Assembly (NCBI GenBank): GCA_029862975.1
Contig: JAOTWP010000009.1
Coordinates: 1 to 56,953 of the forward strand
Length of the DNA stretch: 56,953 nucleotides
DNA from: Acidobacteriota bacterium
GTDB taxonomy: Bacteria; Acidobacteriota; Thermoanaerobaculia; Multivoradales; JAHEKO01
Reading direction: 5' to 3'
Positions 33,378 to 42,500 of the stretch are shown here, in pieces. Under the pieces are notes generated by a model. That model was not told the DNA's origin and made no database searches. It saw only the letters and a list, made by a program, of their open reading frames with translations. The first letter of the stretch is position 1, and every line of letters starts with the position of its first letter. A program made the translations under genes and the position numbers.

Positions 33378-33393
33378 CAGCCCCGCTCTTCGT

Positions 33394-33469
33394 GGGGCAG
33401 TAGCTCAGCTGGGAGAGCACCACGTTCGCAACGTGGGGGTCGAGGGTTCAAATCCCTTCTGCTCCACCA
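33394..33469 (+). tRNA. tRNA-Ala, anticodon CGC
   Basis: A full cloverleaf of 76 bases. The acceptor stem is GGGGCAG/CTGCTCC and includes the G3-U70 wobble pair that identifies alanine tRNA. The D arm is GCTC..GAGC. The anticodon stem CCACG/CGTGG carries loop TTCGCAA (anticodon CGC). The T arm is GAGGG-TTCAAAT-CCCTT. CCA is encoded at the 3' end. Confidence 0.97.
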
Positions 33470-33498
33470 TTCCCTCGCTTCGCCAGGTCGTTGGAGTC

Positions 33499-34647
33499 TC
33501 AGCGCACGATCTCGCCGTCCCACAGCCGGCGCAGAAACTCGAGTACCGGCAGCACCTGGACGTGGTCCCAGAGCGCGCTGCGCTCGCCGAGATAGAGGCC
33601 GAAGCACTTGGTGCGATCGGCACCGAGGTCGCCTCGCAGGCGCCGCAGCCCGCGGTGGAAGCGCTTGTCCCAGCGCTTGGCGGACTTGACCTCGATCGCG
33701 ACGAACCCGTCCTCGGTCTCGAAGAAGAGATCCACCTCTGCGCCGTCGTAGGTGCGCCAGAAGTACAGCGGATAGTCGCGGCCGGTGTAGCCGAGAAACG
33801 CGCGAAGCTCGTGCAGCACCAGCGTCTCCAGAAGCGGGCCCAGCTCCTCGGGAGTGGGCGGATACGCCTGGCGACCGGTCAGGGCGCGCGCGACTCCCGG
33901 GTCGAAGAAGAAGAACTTGCTCTGTCGCACCTGTCTGGTGGCCGATTTCAGCTTCCAGGCCGGCAGCCAGGACCCGATCAGGGTGTCGACCAGAATCTCG
34001 AAGTGACTCTGCACCGTGCTGCGGCTGACACCAGCGTCGCGAGCGATCGCCGAGGCGTTGGTCACCTGGCCGTTCTGGCGCGCGGCGATCTCGAGAAAGC
34101 GCGAGAAGGAGCCCAGGTTGCGGATCAAGGCTTCGGCCCGGATCTCCTGGTCGAGGTAGGTCTCCGCGTAGCTTCTCAAGAAGCCGGCAGGATCGTGGCC
34201 GGTCACCGCTATGGGAAGCAGCCCGTAGCGCAGCGAGCGATCGAGGTCCAGCTGAAAGTCCAGCTCCGCCGAGACCAAGGGAAACATGGCGGTCGTGATC
34301 GCCCGGCCGGCCAGGAGGTTGGCGCCACCGTGCCGGATCTTGCGGGCGCTCGATCCGGAGAGAACGAATCGGAGCCGGAGGGTCTCCATGAGGCGCTGCA
34401 CCTCGTCCAGGAGGGCGGGCACTTTCTGCACTTCGTCGATGACCACCCAGCTCTCGGGTGGCAGCCCGATCAGCTCCCGGTAGAGGGCTCCCGGCTCCCG
34501 GATCAGGCGAAGGGTCTCGCTTGTGTCCAGCAGGTCGTAGGTCGTCGCCTCCGGAAACCGCTCGCGAATCCACGTCGATTTTCCCGTCCCTCGAGGCCCG
34601 AAGAGAAAGATCGACTGACGCGGCGTTTCGAGTAAACGTGGATACAT
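33499..34647 (-). CDS. AAA-type ATPase with DUF4143 (AAA_14) domain, 382 aa
   Basis: Walker A FLFGPRGTGKST (about residues 15-26) and Walker B SWVVIDEVQKVP are followed by VLSGSSARKI (sensor 1). A middle helix-turn-helix-like segment (NASAIARDAGVSRSTVQSHFEIL) leads to the C-terminal DUF4143 part, DYPLYFWRTYDGAEVDLFFE, followed by FVAIEVKSAKR. The latter resembles a PD-(D/E)xK nuclease core (E-V-D ... E-x-K). This family is common and mobile, with unknown biological role. ATG 34647 fits the family start (MYPRLLE). An earlier ATG at 34680 would place the perfect palindrome 34652-34674 inside the gene. Confidence 0.82.
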   Translation of the reverse strand: MYPRLLETPRQSIFLFGPRGTGKSTWIRERFPEATTYDLLDTSETLRLIREPGALYRELIGLPPESWVVIDEVQKVPALLDEVQRLMETLRLRFVLSGSSARKIRHGGANLLAGRAITTAMFPLVSAELDFQLDLDRSLRYGLLPIAVTGHDPAGFLRSYAETYLDQEIRAEALIRNLGSFSRFLEIAARQNGQVTNASAIARDAGVSRSTVQSHFEILVDTLIGSWLPAWKLKSATRQVRQSKFFFFDPGVARALTGRQAYPPTPEELGPLLETLVLHELRAFLGYTGRDYPLYFWRTYDGAEVDLFFETEDGFVAIEVKSAKRWDKRFHRGLRRLRGDLGADRTKCFGLYLGERSALWDHVQVLPVLEFLRRLWDGEIVR

Positions 34648-34651
34648 CGCT

Positions 34652-34674
34652 GGCAATATTACACGAATATTGCC
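34652..34674. promoter_or_regulatory. Perfect 9-bp inverted repeat at the ATPase gene start
   Basis: GGCAATATT-N5-AATATTGCC sits five bases before ATG 34647. Its minus-strand right half contains TAATAT, a possible -10. It is AT-rich against the local background, consistent with an operator for self-regulation. Confidence 0.6.
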
Positions 34675-34760
34675 TAGCATGACAGCAGAAGCCGGTCACT
34701 CCGAGCCAGAACCGGCCCCTACGAGCCTGGAATGTCCGTCGTGGCGTCGCGACATCGCGA

Positions 34761-34789
34761 TTGCATCGAAGCATCACACCACCTATGCT
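34761..34789 (+). promoter_or_regulatory. Promoter TTGCAT-N17-TATGCT of the RHH/VapC pair
   Basis: The -35-like TTGCAT (34761-34766) and -10-like TATGCT (34784-34789) have 17-base spacing, just upstream of the GTG at 34797. Confidence 0.55.
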
Positions 34790-34796
34790 GTGATGC
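34771..34796. promoter_or_regulatory. Palindromic operator of the RHH/VapC pair
   Basis: The perfect 8-bp arms GCATCACA and TGTGATGC are separated by ten bases. They overlap the -10 and abut the antitoxin start codon. This suits a ribbon-helix-helix repressor. Confidence 0.75.
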
Positions 34797-35045
34797 GTGA
34801 GGACCACCCTGACTCTGGATCATGACGTCGTCGCTCTCCTAGCGCAGCTGCGCAAGGACAAGGGCTACCGGTTCAAGGAGGCGGTGAACGTCGCCTTGCG
34901 CGAGGGGCTCACGCGCCTCCAGACGCCGCCGGAGCCGCGCCGCGCCTACCGGACGCCGGCCGTCGATCTGGGGGCCACGAACCTTCCCGGCCTCGACAGC
35001 GTGAGCGAGGTGCTCGCGGTCGCCGAGGGCGAGGACTTTCGTTGA
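34797..35045 (+). CDS. Ribbon-helix-helix antitoxin (VapB-like), 82 aa
   Basis: The start is GTG 34797. The N-terminus MRTTLTLDHDVVALLAQLRKD forms the beta-strand and helix A of an RHH fold (type II 'RTT-L-D-D' antitoxins), followed by FKEAVNVALREGL. The C-terminal 35 residues (YRTPAVDLGATNLPGLDSVSEVL) are the toxin-binding tail. The gene overlaps vapC by four bases (TTGA), and its promoter carries an abutting palindrome. Confidence 0.88.
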   Translation: MRTTLTLDHDVVALLAQLRKDKGYRFKEAVNVALREGLTRLQTPPEPRRAYRTPAVDLGATNLPGLDSVSEVLAVAEGEDFR

Positions 35046-35473
35046 TCCTGGTCGACGCCAACCTGCTGCTCTACGCCCACGTCCGCAACGTCCCGCAGCA
35101 CGAGGCCGCTCGCCGCTGGCTGGACGGCCGCCTGAACGAGGGGCCGCGGGTGGGGCTGCCCTGGCCTTCGCTCCTGGCCTTCGTGCGCATCGCCTCGAAC
35201 CCGCGGATCTTCGAACGACCGCTGAGCGTCGGCCGGGCCTGGGAGCAGGTTACCTCCTGGCTGGCCCTGGAGCCGGTCTGGATACCGGCCCCGACGGACC
35301 GGCATCGGCTGGTGCTCGGGGAGCTCCTCGGGGGCGCGGCCTTCGGCGCCAACCTGGTCCCCGACGCGCACCTCGCCGCCCTCGCCATCGAGCACGGCCT
35401 GACTTTCTGCAGCACCGACGGCGGTTTCGCCCGGTTCGCCGGTCTCCGCTGGTCCAACCCCTTGACCGCGTAG
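35042..35473 (+). CDS. vapC: VapC-family PIN toxin, 143 aa
   Basis: Starts at TTG 35042, overlapping the antitoxin stop. MILVDANLLLYAHVRNVPQHEAARRWLD is the classical PIN opening with the first catalytic Asp. WPSLLAFVRIASNPRIF carries the conserved helix. GANLVPDAHLAALAIEHG and FCSTDGGFARF supply the later acidic residues. It is in the subgroup whose antitoxins are short RHH proteins, and differs clearly from the VapC at 23.0 kb. Confidence 0.9.
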   Translation: MILVDANLLLYAHVRNVPQHEAARRWLDGRLNEGPRVGLPWPSLLAFVRIASNPRIFERPLSVGRAWEQVTSWLALEPVWIPAPTDRHRLVLGELLGGAAFGANLVPDAHLAALAIEHGLTFCSTDGGFARFAGLRWSNPLTA

Positions 35474-35576
35474 GAAGCGGCGGGCGCGATCGGCCGCGGC
35501 CGGCCGCGCCGCCGCCGGAGGGTGTTAGAGTCCCTGCAAGCCCTTCATTTCAGGTGAGTTCGCGGGCCAACGACCA

Positions 35577-36947
35577 ATGTTCCAGCAAGCAGCGTGGGTT
35601 CTTCCCGGCCTCTTCGCGCTCGGGCTGCTCGTCGGCTGGGCCGTCGGCTACGCGCTCGGGGGCCGGCGGGGCCAGCGGCGGCTGATCGCGAGCGTTCAGG
35701 AGCTCTCGGTCGCCGAGACGACGGCGCGGGCCGAGCGCGAGCGGCGCGCCGAGGCCGAGAGCGAGCTGCGCGCGACCGAGGCCAGGCTGAGCGAGCTCGA
35801 TCGGGAGCTCGCCGTGGCTCGCGAACGGGTGGCGACGGGAGCGCAGCTCCTCGCCGAGCAGAAGCGGTTCATCGAGTCGTCGCGCAAGGAGCTCGAGGAC
35901 GCGTTCCAGTCGCTGGCCGCGGCGGCGCTCAAGGGCACGTCCGAGCAGTTCCTGACCCTCGCCCAGCAGCGGCTCGAGACGACGCGGACCCGGGCCACGG
36001 CCGACCTCGAGGAGCGCCGGCAGGCCGTCGAGAACCTCGTCGCCCCCCTGCGCGAGACGCTCGATCGCCTCGACCGCAAGACGACCGACCTCGAGCGCTC
36101 GCGGGCCGCCGACGCCTCGAAGATCGGCGAGCAGGTCGAGCAGCTCGCCCGCAGCACGTCGCTGCTGCGCGACGAGACGACGTCCCTGAGCGCGGCCTTG
36201 CGGGGGACCGAGATCGGCGGCCGGTGGGGCGAGCTCGCCCTGCGGCGGGTCGCCGAGATCGCCGGCATGACGGCCCACTGCGACTTCGAGGAGCAGCTGA
36301 CGATCGCCGGCGGCGCGCGGCCCGACATGGTCGTCAACCTGCCGGAGAAGCGGCGGATCGCCGTCGACGCCAAGGCGCCGCTGGGGGCGTTCCTCGAAGC
36401 CTCCAACGCCCGGGACGACGCGGGCCGCCGCGCCGCCCTCGACCGCCATGCCAAGGGGCTGCGCGGGCACGTGCGGCAGCTGGCGCAGCGGGACTACGCC
36501 GCGTCCCTGGGCGAGGACACGGAGTTCGTGATCCTCTTCCTGCCGGCCGACGCGTTTCTGGGCGCCGCCTTCCAGGCCGACCCCGACCTGCAGGTCGACG
36601 CGCTGCGCTCCAAGGTGCTGCTCGCCACGCCCACGACGCTCGTCGCGCTCCTGCGCACCATCGCCATCTACTGGCAGCAGCGCTCCATGGCCGAGAACGC
36701 CGAGGCGATCGCCGTCGCGGCGCGCGAGCTCTACGAGCGGGCGGCGAAGTTCGGCGCCGAGCTCTCGGCCGTGGGCCGCGGCCTTGCGACCGCGCTCGAT
36801 GCCTACGACCGCGCCGTGGGCTCCTTCGACCGCCGGCTCATGCCGATGGCCGCGAAGCTCGAGGAGATGAAGGTCGCGGAGGGCAGCCGCCGCGAGCTCA
36901 CGGCCCCGGAGCTCGTGGGACGCCGGCCGCGGCCGTCGACGACCTGA
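35577..36947 (+). CDS. rmuC: RmuC-family DNA recombination protein, 456 aa
   Basis: An N-terminal membrane helix (VLPGLFALGLLVGWAVGYALGG) is followed by a ~150-residue coiled coil rich in Arg, Glu and Ala. The RmuC domain comes next, with GGRWGELALRRVAEIAGM, VVNLPEKRRIAVDAKAPLGAFLE, DTEFVILFLPADAFL and TLVALLRTIAIYWQQ. RmuC limits inversion between short inverted repeats and has a restriction-endonuclease-like fold (the D-A-K segment). The ATG at 35577 lacks a good ribosome site. A -10-like TAGAGT lies near 35526. Confidence 0.9.
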   Translation: MFQQAAWVLPGLFALGLLVGWAVGYALGGRRGQRRLIASVQELSVAETTARAERERRAEAESELRATEARLSELDRELAVARERVATGAQLLAEQKRFIESSRKELEDAFQSLAAAALKGTSEQFLTLAQQRLETTRTRATADLEERRQAVENLVAPLRETLDRLDRKTTDLERSRAADASKIGEQVEQLARSTSLLRDETTSLSAALRGTEIGGRWGELALRRVAEIAGMTAHCDFEEQLTIAGGARPDMVVNLPEKRRIAVDAKAPLGAFLEASNARDDAGRRAALDRHAKGLRGHVRQLAQRDYAASLGEDTEFVILFLPADAFLGAAFQADPDLQVDALRSKVLLATPTTLVALLRTIAIYWQQRSMAENAEAIAVAARELYERAAKFGAELSAVGRGLATALDAYDRAVGSFDRRLMPMAAKLEEMKVAEGSRRELTAPELVGRRPRPSTT

Positions 36948-36974
36948 GCCCGGCGGGCCCGCGCCCGCTCGCCG

Positions 36975-37865
36975 CTACTCGTCGCGGTCGCCGCCGATCA
37001 TCGGCACGAAGCGCACCGGGATGATGTCTCTCGAGAGCACTCCGTCCTCGGTCTTGGTCAGCAGCTCGAGGTCCTGCACGCCGCCGGCGCCGACCGGAAC
37101 GACCATCCGGCCCCCGACCTTGAGCTGCTGCACGAGGGCGTCCGGGATCTCGGGCGGCGAGGCGGTGACGATGATGGCGTCGAACGGCGCCTCCTCCGGC
37201 CAGCCGCGATAACCGTTGCCGACCCGGACGCGAACGTTGTCGTAGCCCAGCCGCGCCAGGAGGTCGCCCGCCTGCCGGCCGAGCTCGTCGCGGATCTCGA
37301 TCGTGTAGACGGAGGCCCCGAGCTCGGCCAGGACCGCGGCCTGGTAGCCGGACCCGGTGCCGATCTCGAGCACCTTCTGGCCGCGGTCGAGCTCGAGCAG
37401 CTCCGTCATCAGCGCCACGATGTAGGGCTGCGAGATCGTCTGCCCGTGGCCGATCGGCAGCGGGTGGTCGAGGTAGGCGTCGGCGCGAAAGCCGTCCGGT
37501 ACGAAGAGATGCCGCGGCACGCGCTCCATGGCGGCGAGCACCGCGGGATCCTCCACGCCGCGGCGCCGGATCTGCTCGCGGACCATCCGCTGGCGCAGGA
37601 CTTCGAACTGGGACTCGGGCATCTGGGCATCCATTCCGTGGCCGGCGTCGACGCCGAGCGCGGCGAGCAGAAGCGCCGCGGCGCAGACGAGACGGGAGAG
37701 CAGGACCCCGGGGCGCGACCCCTCGCGAAGGAATAGCCCGTCCTCGCGACCGGACAGCCCGACGCCGGCGCGGTACGGGGCCGGGTGGCCACATTCCCCG
37801 GGGCGGCCGGCTCTCTCGCTCAACGCTTCATCACCGCGTCCCATTCTGCCAATCTCGATACGCAA
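36975..37865 (-). CDS. pcm: Protein-L-isoaspartate O-methyltransferase, probably exported, up to 296 aa
   Basis: The catalytic core begins near residue 82: LRQRMVREQIRRRGVEDPAVLAAMERVPRHLFVP, then GHGQTISQPYIVALM and motif I VLEIGTGSGYQAAVLAELG. It repairs isoaspartyl residues using SAM. Unlike ordinary cytoplasmic Pcm there is a hydrophobic stretch (LLSRLVCAAALLLAALGVDAG, about residues 55-76) just before the core, as in a signal peptide or anchor. No start codon stands directly before it, so the start is unresolved: ATG 37865 or 37844 would leave a long basic lead. It converges on rmuC. Confidence 0.85.
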   Translation of the reverse strand: MRIEIGRMGRGDEALSERAGRPGECGHPAPYRAGVGLSGREDGLFLREGSRPGVLLSRLVCAAALLLAALGVDAGHGMDAQMPESQFEVLRQRMVREQIRRRGVEDPAVLAAMERVPRHLFVPDGFRADAYLDHPLPIGHGQTISQPYIVALMTELLELDRGQKVLEIGTGSGYQAAVLAELGASVYTIEIRDELGRQAGDLLARLGYDNVRVRVGNGYRGWPEEAPFDAIIVTASPPEIPDALVQQLKVGGRMVVPVGAGGVQDLELLTKTEDGVLSRDIIPVRFVPMIGGDRDE

Positions 37866-37954
37866 TTGCCAGGCCAGGCCCGCGGCGGCCGCCCGCTCGG
37901 CGGCGGCCGCCGCGTCACCGGCGTGTACACTCGCTCCGCCGGCCGGAGACGACG

Positions 37955-39394
37955 ATGACCGACGCGCAGCAGCCAGGCTCGCGGCCGTCGGACCCGCCGG
38001 CGCCCGCGCTGCCCGCCCTCGGGGCCGCCATCCGCGCGGCCATCGCCGGCTCGCCGCAGGACTTCACGGCGGGCCCGATCGGGCGCGCCGTGCTGATCCT
38101 CTCGGTGCCCATGATGATCGAGATGGTCGGCCAGTCCATCTTCGGCATCGTCGACATCCTGTTCGTCGGCCGGGTCGGCGAAGCGGCGCTGGCCGCCGTC
38201 GGGCTCACCGAGTCCCTGCTCTACCTGGTCTTCTCCGCGGCCCTCGGCCTGGCGATGGCGACGGCCGCGTTCGTGGCCCGGCGGATCGGCGAGCGCAAGC
38301 CCGAGGAGGCCGCCCACGGCGCCTTCCAGGCGCTGGTTCTGGGCCTCGCCGTCTCCCTGCCGTTCGCCGTAACCGGCGTCGTCTTCGCCCCGTCGCTCCT
38401 GCGACTGCTCGGCGCCGAGGCCGCGACCGTGGCCGGGGGCTCCGGCTACACGGCCGTCGTCCTCGGCGGCAGCTCCACCGTGTTCTTTCTCTTCCTCATC
38501 AACGCCGTCTTCCGGGGGGCCGGCGACGCGACGCTGGCGATGAAGGCCCTCTGGCTGGCGAACGGGCTGAACGTCGTCCTCGACCCCCTGCTCATCTTCG
38601 GCTGGGGTCCGGTTCCGGCGCTGGGCGTCACCGGGGCGGGCGTGGCCACGACCCTGGCGCGCGCCGTCGGCGTCGCCTACCAGCTGCGGATGCTGGCCAG
38701 GGGCGCTGGGAGGATCCGGCTGACGCGCGCCGCCATGCGGCTCGACGGGAGGGTCGCCGGCCGGCTGGCCCGAGTCGCGGTCCCCGGGGTCCTCCAGTTC
38801 CTCGTCGGCACCTGCAGCTGGCTCGCCGTCATCCGGATCGTCGCCTTGTTCGGCAACGCGGCCGTGGCCGGCTACACGATCGCCGGGCGCATCCTGGTCT
38901 TCGCCCTCATGCCGTCCTGGGGGATGGCCAACGCGGCGGCGACCCTCGTCGGGCAGAACCTGGGAGCGGGCAGGCCGCGGCGCGCCGAGCGTTCCGTCCG
39001 GGTGGCCGCGGCGGCCAACCTTGTCTTTCTCGGCATCGTGGGCGTCCTCCTGGTGCTCCTGGCCCGCCCGCTCGTGGAGCCGTTCTCGTCCTCCCCGGAG
39101 GTCGTCCGCTTCGGCGCCGATTGCGTGCGGATCGTCAGCTACAGCTACCTCTTCTTCGCCGTCGGCATGGTGGTCGTACAGGCGTTCAACGGCGCCGGCG
39201 ACACGTGGACTCCCACCTGGATCAACTTCCTGTGCTACTGGGTCTTCGAGCTGCCGCTCGCCTACGTCCTGGCGAAGGTCTTCGGGCTCGGCGCCCACGG
39301 CGTCTTCTGGTCGATCACGGCCGCCCAGGGCGCCATCGCGCTCGTCGGCGTCGTCGCCTTCCGCCGCGGCCGCTGGCGGGACACGAAGCTCTGA
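37955..39394 (+). CDS. MATE-family multidrug/Na+ antiporter, 479 aa
   Basis: Twelve hydrophobic helices with the typical N-terminal half (GRAVLILSVPMMIEMVGQSIFGIVDILFVG) and repeated half (VAGRLARVAVPGVLQFLVG, then MANAAATLVGQNLGAG). ALGLAMATAAFVARRIGE and GAGDTWTPTWINF are also family features. It exports drugs or cationic metabolites using a proton or sodium gradient. The start ATG 37955 has GGAGACG upstream; a -10-like TACACT is at 37926. Its last 20 codons lie in the left copy of the 124-bp direct repeat. Confidence 0.93.
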   Translation: MTDAQQPGSRPSDPPAPALPALGAAIRAAIAGSPQDFTAGPIGRAVLILSVPMMIEMVGQSIFGIVDILFVGRVGEAALAAVGLTESLLYLVFSAALGLAMATAAFVARRIGERKPEEAAHGAFQALVLGLAVSLPFAVTGVVFAPSLLRLLGAEAATVAGGSGYTAVVLGGSSTVFFLFLINAVFRGAGDATLAMKALWLANGLNVVLDPLLIFGWGPVPALGVTGAGVATTLARAVGVAYQLRMLARGAGRIRLTRAAMRLDGRVAGRLARVAVPGVLQFLVGTCSWLAVIRIVALFGNAAVAGYTIAGRILVFALMPSWGMANAAATLVGQNLGAGRPRRAERSVRVAAAANLVFLGIVGVLLVLLARPLVEPFSSSPEVVRFGADCVRIVSYSYLFFAVGMVVVQAFNGAGDTWTPTWINFLCYWVFELPLAYVLAKVFGLGAHGVFWSITAAQGAIALVGVVAFRRGRWRDTKL

Positions 39395-39459
39395 CGACCG
39401 GAGCCGGCGAGCGGATCTTCAGTCGACGCGGACTGACTGCAGCTCGACGGGCACCAGGG
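39336..39459. repeat. 124-bp direct repeat, copy A
   Basis: The left part is the real 3' end of the MATE gene (ending RRGRWRDTKL). The right part is a remnant of the minus-strand gene at 43144-44094: 39459-39419 still reads LVPVELQSVRVD and stop. About 95% identical to copy B, 3.73 kb away. Confidence 0.92.
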
Positions 39460-39557
39460 CGGTCGAGACGGCTCGATCCGTCATGTTGCCGTCATGTCGG
39501 TTTCGATAGACAGGAGATCGGGCAAACCACGGGCGCAGCGCCAGGGTCGGAGGTGCC

Positions 39558-42500
39558 ATGTACGGATCGTCGACACCGTCAATCGCAGCAAGAATGGCTC
39601 CCGTCCTCTTTCTGGCGGTCGTCGGCGCCGCGAGCGCTGCAGTGCCCGCCGGCCTGAGCCTGGACGACGGGATTCGATGTCAGCAAGCCCTCGAGAGGGT
39701 CCGCTGGAGCCACCGCACGGCGGACCACTTCACGGAGGGCGCCGGGCCCACCTTCGCGGAGGCGGTGCCCGAGGCGATCCTCCGGCGGCGGGCCGAGGAT
39801 GCTCTGCTCGAGAGCGCGGCGCTGCGCCGGTTCTGGAGCCGCACGATCGGCCCCGAGCAGCTGCAGGCGGAGCTCGACCGCATGGCCGCCCACTCCCGGG
39901 CTCCCGGTCGCCTGCGCGAGCTCTTCGCCGCTCTCGGCGGAGACCCGACGGCGGCCGCCGAGTGCCTGGCCCGCCCCGTCCTCGCCGACCGGCTCCTGCG
40001 GAGCTACTACGCCAGCGATGAGCGCTTGCACGGAGAGCGGAGAGAGGAGGCGCGACGGGAGCTCCAGGAGATCGCCTCGGCGAGCGCCACGGGGCCGTCC
40101 CTCGGAACGCAGACCGAGCTGGAGTGGTGGCGCGGGCCCGACCGGGTCCAGAGCCCGGGCAGGCTCGAGGCGGCTGACTTCGACGCCCGGGTCCGAGACC
40201 TCGAGAAGGCGATGGGCCGGCCCGCCGCCGAGATCGCGCTCGACCGCCCGAGCCCGCTGCGTGAAGACGAGACCCGCTTCTACGCTCTCGTCGTGCACGA
40301 GCTCGACGACAGCCACGCGCGGCTGACGACGCTCGAGTGGCCCAAGCGCCCGTTCGAGCAGTGGTGGCAGGAGGTCCGCGGAGAGCTGACGCCCGAGTCG
40401 GACGACACGGCTTTCGAATATCGCCTCCCCGCGGTCGCCGCCACCTGTAGCGACGACACCTGGAGCCCGACCCTGAGCCTGCTCGACCCGCGCTACTGGC
40501 ACACGGCGGTGTGGACCGGCGCCGAGATGATCGTCTGGGGCGGCATGGAGGCCGTGGGTGTCGTCTACGGCGACGGCAGCCGCTACGACCCCGCCACGGA
40601 CAGCTGGACGCTGCTGCCGATGACCGGTGCTCCCGAGCCACGCGAGAGCCACGTGGCGGTGTGGACCGGCACCGAGATGATCGTCTGGGGATCGACCTTC
40701 GACCTCTCTGGGGGACGCTACAACCCGGTCACCGACAGCTGGACGCCCACCTCGACCGTCAACGCTCCGGAGCCGCGCTTGAGTGCCAGCGCCGTCTGGA
40801 CCGGGACGGAGATGATCGTCTGGGGAGGGCACCTCGGCAGCGCGTACAACACCGGGGGCCGCTACAACCCGGCCACCGACACCTGGACCTCGATGACGCC
40901 GGCGCCGCTCGCTCCGCGCACCTCCCACGCCGCCGCCTGGACCGGTTCCCAAATGGTGATCTGGGGCGGCTCCGATCCCGCCATCGGACAGGTCTACGGG
41001 GACGGCGCGCGCTACAGTCCCGCCTCCAATTCGTGGACGCCGATGACCGGCGTCGACGCCCCCGACGCGCGTCAGCACCACTCGGCGGTGTGGACGGGCG
41101 ATGAGGTGATCGTCTGGGGCGGCCTCACCGTCAACTGGCCGGGCGAGGATCCGAGCGGCGGGCGCTACGACCCGGTGGCCGACACCTGGACCCCGACGAG
41201 CCTGGTCGATGCCCCGTCCCACCGTTACTTCCATGCCGCCGTGTGGACGGGCGAAGAGATGATCATCCAGGGCGGCAGTGAGTTCTTCGAGCCCCCCGTC
41301 GCCGGCGGCCGCTACGACCCTGCGACCGACACCTGGACCCCGACCAACCCGGTGAACTCGGCCAACAACGGCCAGGGCATCACCGCCGTGTGGACCGGCA
41401 CCGAGATGATCGTCTGGGGCGGCCTCGACGACGATGGCGTCTTCCACGTCGACGGCGGTCGCTACGATCCGCAGCTCGACCTCTGGTATCCCACCAACAC
41501 GCTGAACGTGCCGAGGTCGCGCGCCTCGCATGCCGCTGCCTGGACGGGGAACGAGATGATGATCTGGGGAGGCTGGTCGTACGGCTACCCGAACACCGGC
41601 GCGCTCTACGATCCGGCGACCGACAGCTGGCGGACGGCGACTGCCGTCGGCGCTCCGCTCGGGCGCGAGGGCGCCGAAGAGGTCTGGACGGGAAGCGAGG
41701 TCCTCGTCTGGGGCGGCGAGCCGGACGGCCCGCCGTTCGCTCCCGGAACCGGCGGGCTCTACGATCCGGTGACCGACAGCTGGCGCTTGACCACCACGGT
41801 CAACGCGCCGTCCAACCGCAGCGGCCACACCGCCGTGTGGACGGGGAGCGAGATGATCGTCTTCGGCACGCCCGGCACCGAGACGCCCGCCATCGCCAAG
41901 CGCTACTCGCCGGCCGCCGACACCTGGACCGACGCGACCACGGTCGACGCTCCCGCGTCCAGGCAGTATCACGCCGCGGTGTGGACCGGCACCGAGATGA
42001 TCGTCTGGGGCGGCCGCATCCACGTCCCAGGCGCGCCGACCGGCGGTCGCTACGATCCGCTGGCCGACACCTGGACCCCGACCAGCGTCGACGGCTCGCC
42101 GGAGACGCGCCAGAACCCGGCCGGCGTGTGGACGGGCAGCGAGATGATCGTCTGGGGCGGCTTCGACTGGCTGCTCTTCGAGGACCTGGGGGACGGAGCG
42201 CGCTACGACCCGGCAACCGACTCCTGGACGCCAACGACGATGAACGGAGCGCCGTCCCCGCGCACGACAGAGGGCGTATGGACCGGTACCGAGATGATCG
42301 TCTGGGGCGGCGAGTTCGACGCGAGCGGCGGGCGCTACGACCCGGCGACCGACTCCTGGCGCCCCACCAGCCAGGTCGGCGCGCCATTGCTGCCCCTCAT
42401 CTATGGCGACACGTTGTGGTCGACGGTGTGGACCGGCGCCCAGATGATCATCTGGGGCGGTTGGACACAGTCGGGAGCGCTCTACTGCGCCCCGCCGCCG

